Below, in pieces: positions 35,201-44,330 of a DNA stretch of 64,000 nt (positions are counted from its first letter, which is position 1; every line of letters starts with the position of its first letter). Both the position numbers and the translations under genes were made by a program. Source of the stretch: Cladorhizidae sp. MBARI D1340-BT2 (lineage: Eukaryota > Porifera > Demospongiae > Poecilosclerida > Cladorhizidae); the NCBI GenBank assembly GCA_028752905.1, contig JAQNBH010000002.1:20853059-20917058 (forward strand), given 5' to 3'. Below the pieces are notes generated by a model. It saw only the letters and a list, made by a program, of their open reading frames with translations. It ran no database searches and had not been told where the DNA came from.

Positions 35201-38200
35201 TGTTCCTCAAATCACCATAAAACTCTATAATGAACAATGCAAGTTACAGATTGGGCCAGTTCTACTGCAACAGCTTCACCTCTTCCTCATTCCAGTCCGA
35301 GTTAAAGGTTGGAGCATCAGATGCTTCGATACGTTTGTGGTTGTGCAAATGGGCATATTCTATAGCATTGGCTAGTGTTGCTCGGACATTTCGACACAGA
35401 TTTTTTTTCCAGACAAAATCTATGAAATGCTTGGAAAATGTCTGATGTCAGACTAATTTCCTGCATTGCTACATCATGCGGTTTGCTCAGCACAAGAATT
35501 GTCAGGAAATTAATAATAATAATAAAATAAATCAAGTGACCTCCTCCTGACCTTACCATAAGGGGATCCTGCACTATTATGCCACTAGCCATGCCTACTC
35601 ATGCTACCAACAATTACGTTCCAGAGGAAATGTACTCACATTCACGATTTTTTACGAATCCATGCACCACACGAATATATATATATATATATACACATCA
35701 AATATCAGGACTGGAAAGCACAAAATTTGCTTCAATCTGATCTACTTTTAGTGTTCATTCGAGCAATGGTCAAGCAAATATGAAGAGTGGAAGTCAAGGA
35801 TCTTGCTAGCACTTTGGCAATCTGCGGGCTTGCAGCCGAGTGCCAACCAGAGCCTTCACCTCGAACAAACATGAAAGCAGTGCCCATGGATACATTGGTA
35901 ATCATAAATACAATACTGTATATTCCCTAGTAGGAGCCACGGTTACTACTTCCTTTCATCCAATCTGCCTGCCATGACTACGATAAGGTCGGACGGTACC
36001 TATTGATTTGCAGTTGTGAAAGAGCTCAAGTGCCTGTTTGGAAGATATTAATCGTTTTGGTGCCTGTGGCAAAGGTCAACTAAAAAGGCACCAGGAAAGC
36101 TGATATCAGGGTTCAATCCCTGCTAGTGCCCATAACACCCCAGTCAGTTTATAAGTTAATGAACAATTATTTGGGCATGTCTTATTGCTACTTGCCTCAG
36201 GGTTACAATTAGAGGATGTTTGTATGTGTCTGTGTGTGCTCCTAATGGAGGAATTACAGTACATGTCTTATAGAGCATAGAATTTATCGACACTATAAAT
36301 ATAAATGGCTGAACAAACATTATATTGCAAGTCACATATTATACCCCTTTAATTAAGCTGGTGATGGCAGCCGCTCGTGCTGGGCTCCTCATTAACTTAC
36401 AGCTAAACTGGCTACTGCTGGCCACAATAAGCTTCAACCATGTACTACAGGAAGCTGCTCTACACTCACCACCAGCGAGAGCAATAGATAAACTAGAAGT
36501 CACACTAATTACTTAGGTCTCGAGTTCATGGGATATTAATGACTCATTATAACACTTCCTATAGTAGAAGACAACCTTGAGGACCACTCCAAATGGACTG
36601 CAGTTGTCAAGGCTCAGTAAATGTTCGCAATAGACACGGTCACATGCTTCATACATGGCTTTTCTACCACACCTTCTTCCTATGGAATGATGCTCACAAC
36701 CTTGAAACATGCCCCAATAGTTTCACAACTGTGGCTCTCCCCACTACTCTATAAAAAGAGCTAAAATAAATCTGGACATGTCCTCCAATTAGACCCAATT
36801 AGACCTCAGTTAGTTAGCAGTCATCAGTGATTCCACACAATCTCTCACTTCAGTCCATAGATGGATTTTCCTCCCGTGCCATTGTGCTTTGTGAAGTCCC
36901 CTCCCTGACACATAAAGCCAGGAATGACGCGATGGAAGACGGAGCTCTTAAAGCCAAAGCCTTTCTCACCAGTGCACAGAGCCCTAAAGTTCTCTACACA
37001 AATCGTACCAACTCAAACACATGTTGTAGTAAATATGCATACAGCCACATCAACAAGCTTACGTTACTATAGTATCAGGGTTTTATCTAGGGGGGGGGAA
37101 GGGGGGGAGATCCCCCCCTTCAGCGCGTCTTCTCTCCCTTCAGATAGGCAGTAATGTAAACAGTAATTTAATGTACTGGAGTGTCTAGTGTCCGTGAATT
37201 TTAATATAATTAAAAAAATAGATAATAAACATGGTCACACAATAAGTCTCCTAGTCTTTTTCTGCTTCCATATCTTAATTATTGCCTCAATGTCATCATC
37301 TGATAGGGAGTCCGGCCCTTCACTTGCTAGTCGCATGCACTTGTCCAATGTTACAGGCCTTCAGACGGTTTCTGAGATTTGTCTTAACAAGTGTAAGCGT
37401 AGAAAAGCTTCCTTCAACTGTGGCTGTCGTTAGTGGGATAATTTGATAGATTTGAAGAAGTTTTACCATATTAGGAAGCATTAAGCACTGTGACTCACTG
37501 GCAAGTACAGTAGATGTCATGTCCTGAGCATTGGTATGATGAGCAGCCTGGTGTCGAAGGTATGTTTTGTTCTGTGTGAGAAGTGGGCTGAAATATTAAA
37601 GGCAAATCGTGTGCTGCATCAAACATGGATCAAGGCTCCTTTCGTAGAAAAAGGCTACTGGAAAATTACGTGAGCATGAAAAGTCTCAAAGTCACCAAAA
37701 TGTCATTATCATATATTGCCTCTAAAATTTATGCTGACACACTACCACCACACATTGAGCTGATTTTGAGAACATGTCGGTATTCCCCCCCCCCCCTTCC
37801 AAAAAATCCTAGATAAAACCCTGTATAGGGTCTAATAAATATTGAATTTTTTTAACCCGAGAAGTTCACATGCTAAAATCAATCAATCCCATTGCACTTT
37901 AGAAAGGAGGCACTGAAGTTTTGCGATCAAACAACATGACCGAAGCTTTTGTTAACGTGCCACAATGGAGTTGATTCTATCAAATTGCAGCTTATATTAA
38001 AAGCCACAAGTGAAGGTTAGAGGCAAGCAACAATTGTAAAGAAGAAGGGGGGAAAAAGGGGGGGGAAAGAAAAAAAGAAGGGGGGGGAAAAAAAGAAGAA
38101 AAAAAAGAGAAAAAAGAAAGAGCGCAAAAAAAGAAAGAATTTTTTTTTAGAAGCCTTCATAACTTTTTTTTTAGTACTAGAAGATGGCTTGCTTCTAGAG

Positions 38201-41200
38201 CAGGGATTCTCAACCGTTCCTCCCCATCATTTACCCCCTTAGCATGATGTATTTAGACATTTACCCCCTTACTCCCATACAAAAAATGCATAGCCATCAT
38301 AAAGCCACAGAAAAGTAAGAAGATAAGAAACACATTTATTATCTAGGTATTGCATAACATATAGTAATATACTTTGATAAAGAGAGAAATTATATAGCTA
38401 TTACATACATAGTAGTAAAACAATGAACACAATCACAGACCAAAGGCAATAGTGTACCAAAGGCAATAGTGTGAATAATTATAATAAGAAATAGTGACCT
38501 CAGGTAAGTTATATACACCAACATGCTTAGAGGTCTATAAGCCTTATATTCCCTTTTCCTTATTCAATTATCAGGTACGGCAATTATTTACCCCATGCCA
38601 TGACATTTTTTTACCCCCTGGGGATAAATTTAGCACTGGTTGAGAATCCCTGTTCTAGAGCATACACTTGATGAAGGCTTGTACAGGTCTGTACAGTGAT
38701 GCCGAGTATACTCCCTCAAAAACTGAACACTCTAATAACAATAATAATATATAAAAAATAAGAAACTAAAAAATCAATAAAAAAATTATCATTGACTGAC
38801 CACTTCTTAAGGCTTGTCCACACTGCACAATAACTGGATGCGCATTGAGACACACTAGCTACCAATAGAGTCTCAATGCGCGTCCAGTCACGACGCCGCG
38901 TCCACACTGACATGACAATAAACCAAACGCGCATAAAAACCACTCCCCTCCAAGAAAACTGCATCCACGTCACAATGCACAATGGATACGGTGTTAGTTG
39001 TTGGATTTCTTCTGTTATGGACGAGATACCTACAGACGCGAAGGAAGCATACGCTGCAGAGGAGAAGAAGGATTTATAAATAGAAAAAGGCAATACAGTA
39101 TACGGATGGCGCTCCATGAACTCCATAAAAGAAGGCTGCGGAGGTAAAATTTTCGAAGTCTATTTTAGCTATAATAGTATTTACTGTAGCTTGATCTTTG
39201 CCTGCTATAGGTCCTTTGATTGTAGTAATGATGGCTGGCTACCAGCATCCATCTGTGCGCCAGGTTTGGTGCAAGCCACGCAGTAAGCACTGGTGGGAAT
39301 CAGCTACAACTTCATAAATGATTCTGTTTCTTTGTACTCCGTCGAGTAGCTCCTGGACACTGGCATGGCTGATCAGCGCTCTTGTTTCTTCATAGTTTTG
39401 AACAGCCTGCAGTCATAGCGCCAGCGGGGTTTATCTTTTAACGCGCACCTGCGTAATTAATTTTACGCTTGGATTTGTTGCTCTGGCTCGACCCAAACCA
39501 CCTATCGAGGTGGACTGGACCTAATGCGCGTTAGGCCCAAGAAATCTAATTCGCATTCAGTGTGGACGCAACGAACGCGCATTCGTTGAGATCTAACGTG
39601 CATTCAGTGTGCACAGGCCTTTATTCACAGCGTATGTAACACAACCACATAGTACCAAGTAGGATATTTTGTTTTTGCTTACCAGTGAAAAGTTATGTCA
39701 CTGATTCTTGCTCTTCAGTAATCACATTTCCTGTTATCTGATGAAATCCAGCTCAAAAAAATGCTATTGTGGTTCTGTTACACAACCAGTGATTATGAAG
39801 TGGTTATAGACATTCAATGTGGTCAGAGATTCAAAGTTTAGATTGTCATCCCTGACTAGTCCGCATGAAGTAATGAACATTATTAGAAAGCTTTGATATA
39901 AGCTGACTGTACAGACTACTAGCCCTCATGAAGTACCACATATCATTAGAAGCTTTGAAATAAGCTGTCTTCTGGTAATACAATTAACAGCAAAGAAGGA
40001 GAACTAATTTAATAATGGCAGAGGGAGTTTCAATTTACACTCATTTTAAACTTATATTCGGTATTTATTCAAACAAACACCTCACCTGCTGTCTTAGGAA
40101 CAACATCCGGGCGAAGCTGAAGCATATAATAATTCATGAATACAATAACAACAGATACATATATACACACATATATTTAGCAGCATACCATCAAGAAGCT
40201 GATTAATTACTAAGAAATACCCTTATCCTACTTCTGTGTGATAAAATTTGTTGATAATCTACACACGCAAGCTGTGCCAACCAACACCATGGTATAGCGA
40301 GTCTATAGTAGCGTGTAATGTATTTGTTGTATTTTTGTTTCACCTAATGTTTGGACAAATTGCTTTGGTTCAAGATAATCTGAACCACACCCACAACCAA
40401 CAACTAATATTAGTCCTCCCTAGTCACAGACGGACCACACCAGGTAGTAGATTCAGCACTTACGCTAAAAACATTCCAAGGTCTTGGCCAAGAGGTAAAT
40501 ATTCCAGTTGGCACACCCAAAACACAAATCACATCAAGGAACAACATGAATGATCTCACACAATCTCGAGACAAACGACGGTATGGGTGACCACAGAGAA
40601 AAGTAGATGCAATTGGGCCAGTGTAAGTGTGAGCTGACAAAACCTAATGCTCGTTGCCCGCACCCCCAATATCATGCAGGATGTGTTAGAGTCCACCCAA
40701 AATCACAGACCCCCAATATCATGCAGGATCTGTTCGAGTCCACCCAAAATCACAGACCCCCAATATCATGCAGGATCTGTTAGAGTCCACCCAAAATCAT
40801 AGACCCCCAATACCATGCAGGATCTGTTCGAGTCCACCCAAAATCATAGACCCCCAATATCATGCAGGATCTGTTAAGAGTCCACCCAAAATCACAGACC
40901 CCCAATACCATGCAGGATCTGTTAGAGTCCACCCAAAATCACAGACCCCCAATATCATGCAGGATCTGTTAGAGTCCACCCAAAATCACAGACCCCCAAT
41001 ATCATGCCGGATATGTTAGAATCCATGCAACGTCACTTTGAGAACAAGGATGTACACTGCAGCCATTGGTCCAAGAGGACGATTACTATTAGCAACAACT
41101 CTGCAGGCTAACTTCAGTGGGGACATGCAGTGTGATGGTTAAGGAGGAACTATACTTGCTCTTCTCCCCAGCCACCAGGCAGCCATAACAGCTGTGGAGC

Positions 41201-42979
41201 TGCACACTAGAAGACACGAATCAGTCTCATGCAAGTAGACCTTATACCAAATCACTGTCTGGGAAAGGGCATGGCCTCCAGAGGGAAAATTCTTGGTATT
41301 GCCCACCAGCTGAACATACACATTTACTTACTCGGCATATCAACTATCTGCGCACCAACTACGACTTTGCTTGGACACATTCAATATAGAAGCACACACA
41401 CAAGCCAACAATTCCATCAATGGACGTGAAGGAAGGGTCAACACCAGGACTCTAACCTGCTTCTCTGTAAAATAACAATATCATAGATATTGGATTGGTA
41501 GCCTAGGCTAAGGGTCAACGTGAGCCTGAATAAACCAGCAAGGTAGTTTGTTCATGATGGCTGACAACATAAGAATGCCTCGGGAGAGACCTACTCCCAA
41601 GAGGAAGGTCTGGGCACAAAATCAACCCACCTTACATGGTTGGAACCACAAACATTGCACTTATTTGTCAGACATGGCTTCTCTGACCTCACTCCAGATG
41701 CTATTCCTGCCTGATGTTGAACGTGCGACCAAACATTACCAGCTTTTGCAAGATAAAGTCGAGGACACACCCCACATACAACACCATGCACACTCCACAT
41801 ACAATACCATGCACAGCTCCACATACAACATCATGCACACTCCACATACAACATCATGCACACTCCACATACAACACCATGCACACTCCACATACAACAT
41901 ATGCACCGCTCCACAATACAACATCATGCACCGCTCCACAATACAACATCATGCACCGCTCCACAATACAACATCATGCGCACTCCACATACAACATCAT
42001 GCACAGCTCCACATACAACATCATGCACACTCCACATACAACGTCATGCACCGCTTCACAACACGAAAGCGTGCAAACCAGAATAAAACAAGTAAGGTGT
42101 GTGGACAGGCAGGTAGTATGAATGCTCGAGTCTGACTTGTCACACTACCTGGCATTCATAAAGATGCTCACCCATCACAAAATGTTCTCAGTACTGTGAC
42201 TTATGAGGGTCGATAAATTGAGGATATCAGACTAAGGCTAGTAAATCTCAAGAATGAGTCACATTGTGCCAACTACACAGGCCTACAATTTCTTGTCTCT
42301 AAACGTTGCGATTAATTAGCACTAGTCATAGAAATTCTGATGTCATAAAAATATTCATCATGCACTGCATGTTCCTTTCTTTGCAGTACTGACCCTAAGC
42401 CTAGGTAGCTTGCATCCTCCATTGGCAGAAATTTATGACTTGGACAGGAACTGACCTGCACACTTCCACTCTAGGCAGAGTCAAGCTGGTCGTACATGTA
42501 GACCAATAAAGAATGCTCGTGGTCGGGCCAAAGAACTCTGTATTTCTAATTATATGGTCAATGAAGTACCAGATCTCATACCCACACAATTCTTATGCAA
42601 AATCGGTTACATAATTTAAACAAAAGGAAAATAAATAAATAAGGACAACTGCTATGGTTATAAAGGTAGTGGCTCTGATCAGTAACTCCATCAATCTTAA
42701 ACCTACCTAGCACCAATGCTAGCAATGGGGATTTTCAATTCAGCAAACTAAATGGTCTAATCCTCAAAACAACAACAACTGTTTACGCCTAAGTCAAGCT
42801 GTAACCATTACACACTATTTAGCATAGGGTAAAGAAGCCTCACTAGGCTAGAGTTCCTGTCAGCTGGAGTCAACAGTTAGCATGAATTTCGAATTGCTTA
42901 CGCAGTATTATACCTCCATTGTAATCCTACCCAACGCCTCTCCGTCTGCGGTCATGTCGAAGAATACTTTAGTTGGCAT
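29121..42979 (-). CDS. PPIA-like: Cyclophilin A-type peptidyl-prolyl cis-trans isomerase, five coding exons
   Basis: Join, minus strand: 42979-42914, 40116-40086, 36993-36849, 30317-30201, 29253-29121. This gives 492 nt and 163 residues plus TAG. Phases agree at every junction, and all introns are GT-AG (donors gtataa, gtgagg, gtgaga, gtagga; acceptors cttcag, tgtgtag, ctgttag, cttccag). The protein is a single cyclophilin domain with no signal peptide, so it is probably cytosolic. Cyclophilins isomerise Xaa-Pro peptide bonds and bind cyclosporin. Active-site residues are present: Arg54, Phe59, Met60 and Gln62 in '[15 protein letters not shown]', Phe112 in 'GSQFFICT', and Trp120, Leu121 and His125 in 'TEWLDGKHV'. 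Length matches human cyclophilin A (165) minus one N- and one C-terminal residue. The 31-nt second exon is, as I recall, the same size as in vertebrate PPIA. ATG at 42977-42979 is the only in-frame start that gives the usual N-terminus. Confidence 0.95.
29569..29658. repeat. 45-bp tandem duplication
   Basis: 'aaactcgacctcattcaggg' + 'tttaatttagaaaattgtcc' occurs twice in a row. Confidence 0.9.
29699..29909. mobile_element. TTAA-flanked MITE of about 200 bp
   Basis: TTAA + CTCTTAGAACCCTA (29699) mirrors TAGGGTTCTAAGAG + TTAA (29909). The interior has several CGGCCG-containing inverted motifs ('agcggccggtttttcggccg'). It splits a sequence that is intact at 23836-23945; see findings. Confidence 0.85.
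30060..30083 (-). repeat. Second pogo/Tigger-like terminus
   Basis: The minus strand reads CAGTAAACCTTCCTTATCCA, similar to the terminus at 23484. No TA duplication is visible on its outer side. Confidence 0.4.
30201..30317 (-). CDS. PPIA-like: Cyclophilin coding exon 4
   Basis: Encodes '[20 protein letters not shown]' and then the '[13 protein letters not shown]' segment, which includes the catalytic-pocket Phe and most of the Trp codon. Confidence 0.95.
30396..31126 (+). repeat. Left terminal inverted repeat of the intron-3 transposon
   Basis: Inverted match to 34366-35087 over nearly the whole length, with few substitutions and short indels. One example is 'tcagaattcaaccatttttg' against its complement at the right end. 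The inner boundary is at 'tgtgaca' (31120-31126). Confidence 0.85.
31361..31580. repeat. 110-bp tandem duplication upstream of the transposon ORFs
   Basis: 'tgaataaatacaagaaaact' through 'cacatttctccatgc' occurs twice with three or four differences. Confidence 0.9.
31703..32407 (+). CDS. Transposon ORF 1: Cys/His-rich N-terminal part
   Basis: 234 codons. The first half holds regularly spaced Cys and His residues ('CHKRTYCR', 'CLHHKQLFL', 'CCDPFCVHK', 'CPRCIAMMG'), a probable zinc-binding DNA-recognition domain. The second half is acidic and then lysine-rich. The stop overlaps the next ORF's ATG in 'aaaaaatga'. The two may be one frameshifted gene (the A run is a likely slippage point) or separate exons. 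No homologue is named with confidence. Confidence 0.6.
   Translation: MDSQNIVPDLKCDTMATNLESCSIGAHRKDPCHKRTYCRTVGFVNVSDLTLEDKSLLFVRCGLEKTSVSEVTTVCLHHKQLFLDKFEFLQKTCCDPFCVHKTTAKGSLRSLDKTKAKSLSKLAHKKIKPGQKLCPRCIAMMGSAVPSQEDSSSSDETFLPDELANLNTSITSLGCSPMKVDDVSQRDISGYGKRKLLQAHEALKQTIAKKIHVSPKTLSKEDITKVKNALILKK
32404..34277 (+). pseudogene. Transposon catalytic region (helix-turn-helix and DDD/E-like), frameshifted
   Basis: Three consecutive frames make one protein: 32404-32883, 32852-33151, and an open frame from about 33136 to the stop at 34277. It starts with a helix-turn-helix ('[20 protein letters not shown]'), then '[15 protein letters not shown]' | '[11 protein letters not shown]', a Cys pair ('HRCDQCPG'), and a catalytic-looking core. 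Three conserved Asp residues lie in '[12 protein letters not shown]' (about 33282), '[12 protein letters not shown]' (about 33534) and '[11 protein letters not shown]' (about 33657), spaced about 84 and 41 residues apart. The first shift is explained by loss of 2 nt in a GT run at about 32871-32882. The second lies at about 33128-33138. Such 'DGIGGTVKR' proteins are widespread in cnidarian and arthropod genomes. Confidence 0.7.
34366..35087 (-). repeat. Right terminal inverted repeat of the intron-3 transposon
   Basis: Reverse complement of the left TIR. The outer end '...TGACATGGAATGACCC' is directly followed by GTGT. Confidence 0.85.
36005..36216 (+). mobile_element. SINE with tRNA-like head (copy 2), in cyclophilin intron 3
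   Basis: B-box-like 'GGTTCAATCCC' (about 36111) follows 'caccaggaaagctgatatca'. About 60 nt downstream lies the shared core 'gtcttattgctacttgcctc' + 'agggttacaatta'. Both blocks align in order with the minus-strand copy at 15536-15775. The A-box region is less clear and contains an insertion. Confidence 0.5.
36849..36993 (-). CDS. PPIA-like: Cyclophilin coding exon 3
   Basis: Encodes '[17 protein letters not shown]', then '[15 protein letters not shown]' with the catalytic Arg, and ends in 'GKSIYGL' plus two bases of a Lys codon. Confidence 0.95.
37076..37823 (-). mobile_element. Deleted hAT element, 748 bp, in cyclophilin intron 2
   Basis: Termini CAGGGTTTTATCTAGG (37076) and CCTAGATAAAACCCTG (37823) are exact inverted repeats, each followed inward by G or C runs. 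The flanks 'tatagtat' and 'tatagggt' look like an 8-bp duplication with two later changes. The interior keeps only the 3' end of a hAT transposase. Confidence 0.85.
37250..37560 (-). pseudogene. hAT transposase C-terminal dimerisation region
   Basis: The minus-strand reading includes '[20 protein letters not shown]' + '[13 protein letters not shown]', matching the IPxTTATxERSFSxLxxxKTxLR motif of ZMYM1-like hAT proteins (the usual ER is GS or EG here). Across a short frame break it continues to '[18 protein letters not shown]' (about 37250-37305). Upstream catalytic parts are deleted. Confidence 0.75.
38201..38652. mobile_element. hAT-type MITE, 452 bp, with perfect 8-bp target duplication
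   Basis: CAGGGATTCTCAACC at the left and GGTTGAGAATCCCTG at the right are exact inverted repeats. TTCTAGAG flanks both sides (38193-38200, 38653-38660). The interior is non-coding. Confidence 0.95.
38810..39620 (+). mobile_element. PIF/Harbinger-like element, 811 bp
   Basis: The left end AGGCTTGTCCACACTG and inverted right end AGGCCTGTGCACACTG differ at two positions. TTA flanks both sides (38807-38809, 39621-39623), the 3-bp duplication typical of Harbinger elements. Inside, a plus-strand reading starts '[20 protein letters not shown]' (38982) and later gives '[18 protein letters not shown]' (about 39250-39303). This looks like the beginning of a Harbinger nuclease, interrupted by stops. 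GC-rich subterminal repeats of 'aatgcgcgt' type occur at both ends. Confidence 0.75.
40086..40116 (-). CDS. PPIA-like: Cyclophilin coding exon 2 (31-nt microexon)
   Basis: Encodes '[10 protein letters not shown]' plus one base of Glu. Flanked by acceptor 'gcttcag' and donor 'gtgag'. Confidence 0.95.
40665..41030. repeat. 47-bp minisatellite, about 7-8 units, in cyclophilin intron 1
   Basis: Unit: 'caggatctgttagagtccac' + 'ccaaaatcacagacccccaa' + 'tatcatg'. Units differ at a few positions (ttcgag/ttagag, cacaga/cataga). Confidence 0.95.
41765..42062. repeat. 22-23-bp minisatellite, about 13 units, in cyclophilin intron 1
   Basis: Unit 'ccacatacaacatcatgcac' + 'act', with variants 'gctccacaatacaacatcat'. 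Confidence 0.95.
42914..42979 (-). CDS. PPIA-like: Cyclophilin coding exon 1
   Basis: Encodes 22 residues starting '[17 protein letters not shown]' and ending 'RITME', followed by donor 'gtataat'. Confidence 0.95.
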
Positions 42980-44325
42980 TGTAGCTGAGGAACTGGTACG
43001 TAAAACTTCGAAGAAGACCGAGCTAAGCACATTGGCGGGAAATCCTTATATGGGCACGTGGTCCAACTGTTCTGAGCACGCGCAAAAGGGCAAGTAATAA
43101 TGTCTAATCGGAATTTCGTTTATTTAGAAGTTACAGAAAAAACAACGTCATCTATGCGGTGAAGAAGCAATCGTGGTTATTGGTGGACTCCTATGTAAGA
43201 ACTCGAAATCGTTCAAGTAAGTAGGCTGCTTAGTGAGATAATGCATCATCCGTAGTATGAGATGTTACAATTTAAAATCGTGTGGTAGTAAAGCTATTTA
43301 AGATATGGCTAGAGTTCCGTTAAGCTGCGGGAGTCATGATTTTTGCCTGACGAATACCTTTTATGGTAGGTCTAGTTGCCTCTAAGCTAGATCCCCATGT
43401 TGATCTGTTGTTCTGTTGTGCAAGCTTCTTGGATTCACATCTGGTTGATAGCTTTAGATTTTAACCAGTGAGCGGTTGTGTTAGTATCTAGTGTGTTGTG
43501 GTCTGTGTTAGTTATTTGCCTGTGATAATGCTTATGTTTAATATGTGCTAGTTAATGCATCCCTAACTGTTATTGTTAACCTTAGTAGAGCAGTGACTTT
43601 TTGTCCTCAGTGTTTTATTTCAGGCGAGTGGTAACTTCAGAAGTTGTGTTTAGCCCAGCATGTGAATCCAGGTAAAACAACAGTCAATTGTCAATTGCAA
43701 CTGCTCTCAAATGATTATTGCGACACGATGTACTGTTATGCATTTAGTTTTGCTATAAATTCCATGGTCAGGCAAGGAGGGCATCACTTGGCATAATAAG
43801 CTTCATGATGACATCAAACGTGAAATACCTACGGGATAATTCACACTACATTGCAGCACATGTGCAGTGTAACCTCAAGTTATCTAAAGTGCATATGGTG
43901 TGGTAAAGATTGGCGTATAAGATGTAGCGTTTCTTTGTGAGGAATGAGGGTGTGTGTGTGTGCATGTGCGTGCGTCCGTGTGTGGTGAGCGTGTGAAATT
44001 ATAGGGATGCAGATTATAGGGATGCAGATGCGGAAATTTATCTTTATAAAAATACTTTATTCTAGTATTCCAGTCACTTTTGTTGAATTTTTGCCAACAT
44101 TTCAACGGTTTTCACAAAACCCAAAGCTAGAAAAATGCTCGGTGTGTTTAAATGAAGTCCGCTTCAAATCACCATAAGCATTATCTTTGAGTGAATTTCA
44201 AGGGGAAAGGCAAACCAGTTCCAACCAACCAAATGGGATGGAACAGAAATGTATTTATGGTGTATTTTGGACTACAAGTATGCCTCGTCATGCAGAAGCT
44301 TTTTACCCCATCAGTCTTTCAGAAT
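42980..44325. other. 5' flank of the cyclophilin gene; no second gene recognised
   Basis: The promoter should lie in the first few hundred bases, but I see no clear TATA element at a convincing distance. A plus-strand 'ttcaagtaagtaggc' (about 43213) resembles a splice donor and might mark a divergent non-coding first exon. A GT-rich stretch lies at 43950-43990. Confidence 0.35.
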
Positions 44326-44330
44326 ATTGG

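Noticed and set aside
38716..39126. 136-codon minus-strand ORF as a gene
   Set aside because: It lies across the end of the Harbinger-like element, and the plausible reading there is on the plus strand.
42882..43097. Plus-strand ORF over cyclophilin exon 1 as a divergent gene
   Set aside because: It is the antisense of a well-supported exon and has no domain of its own.
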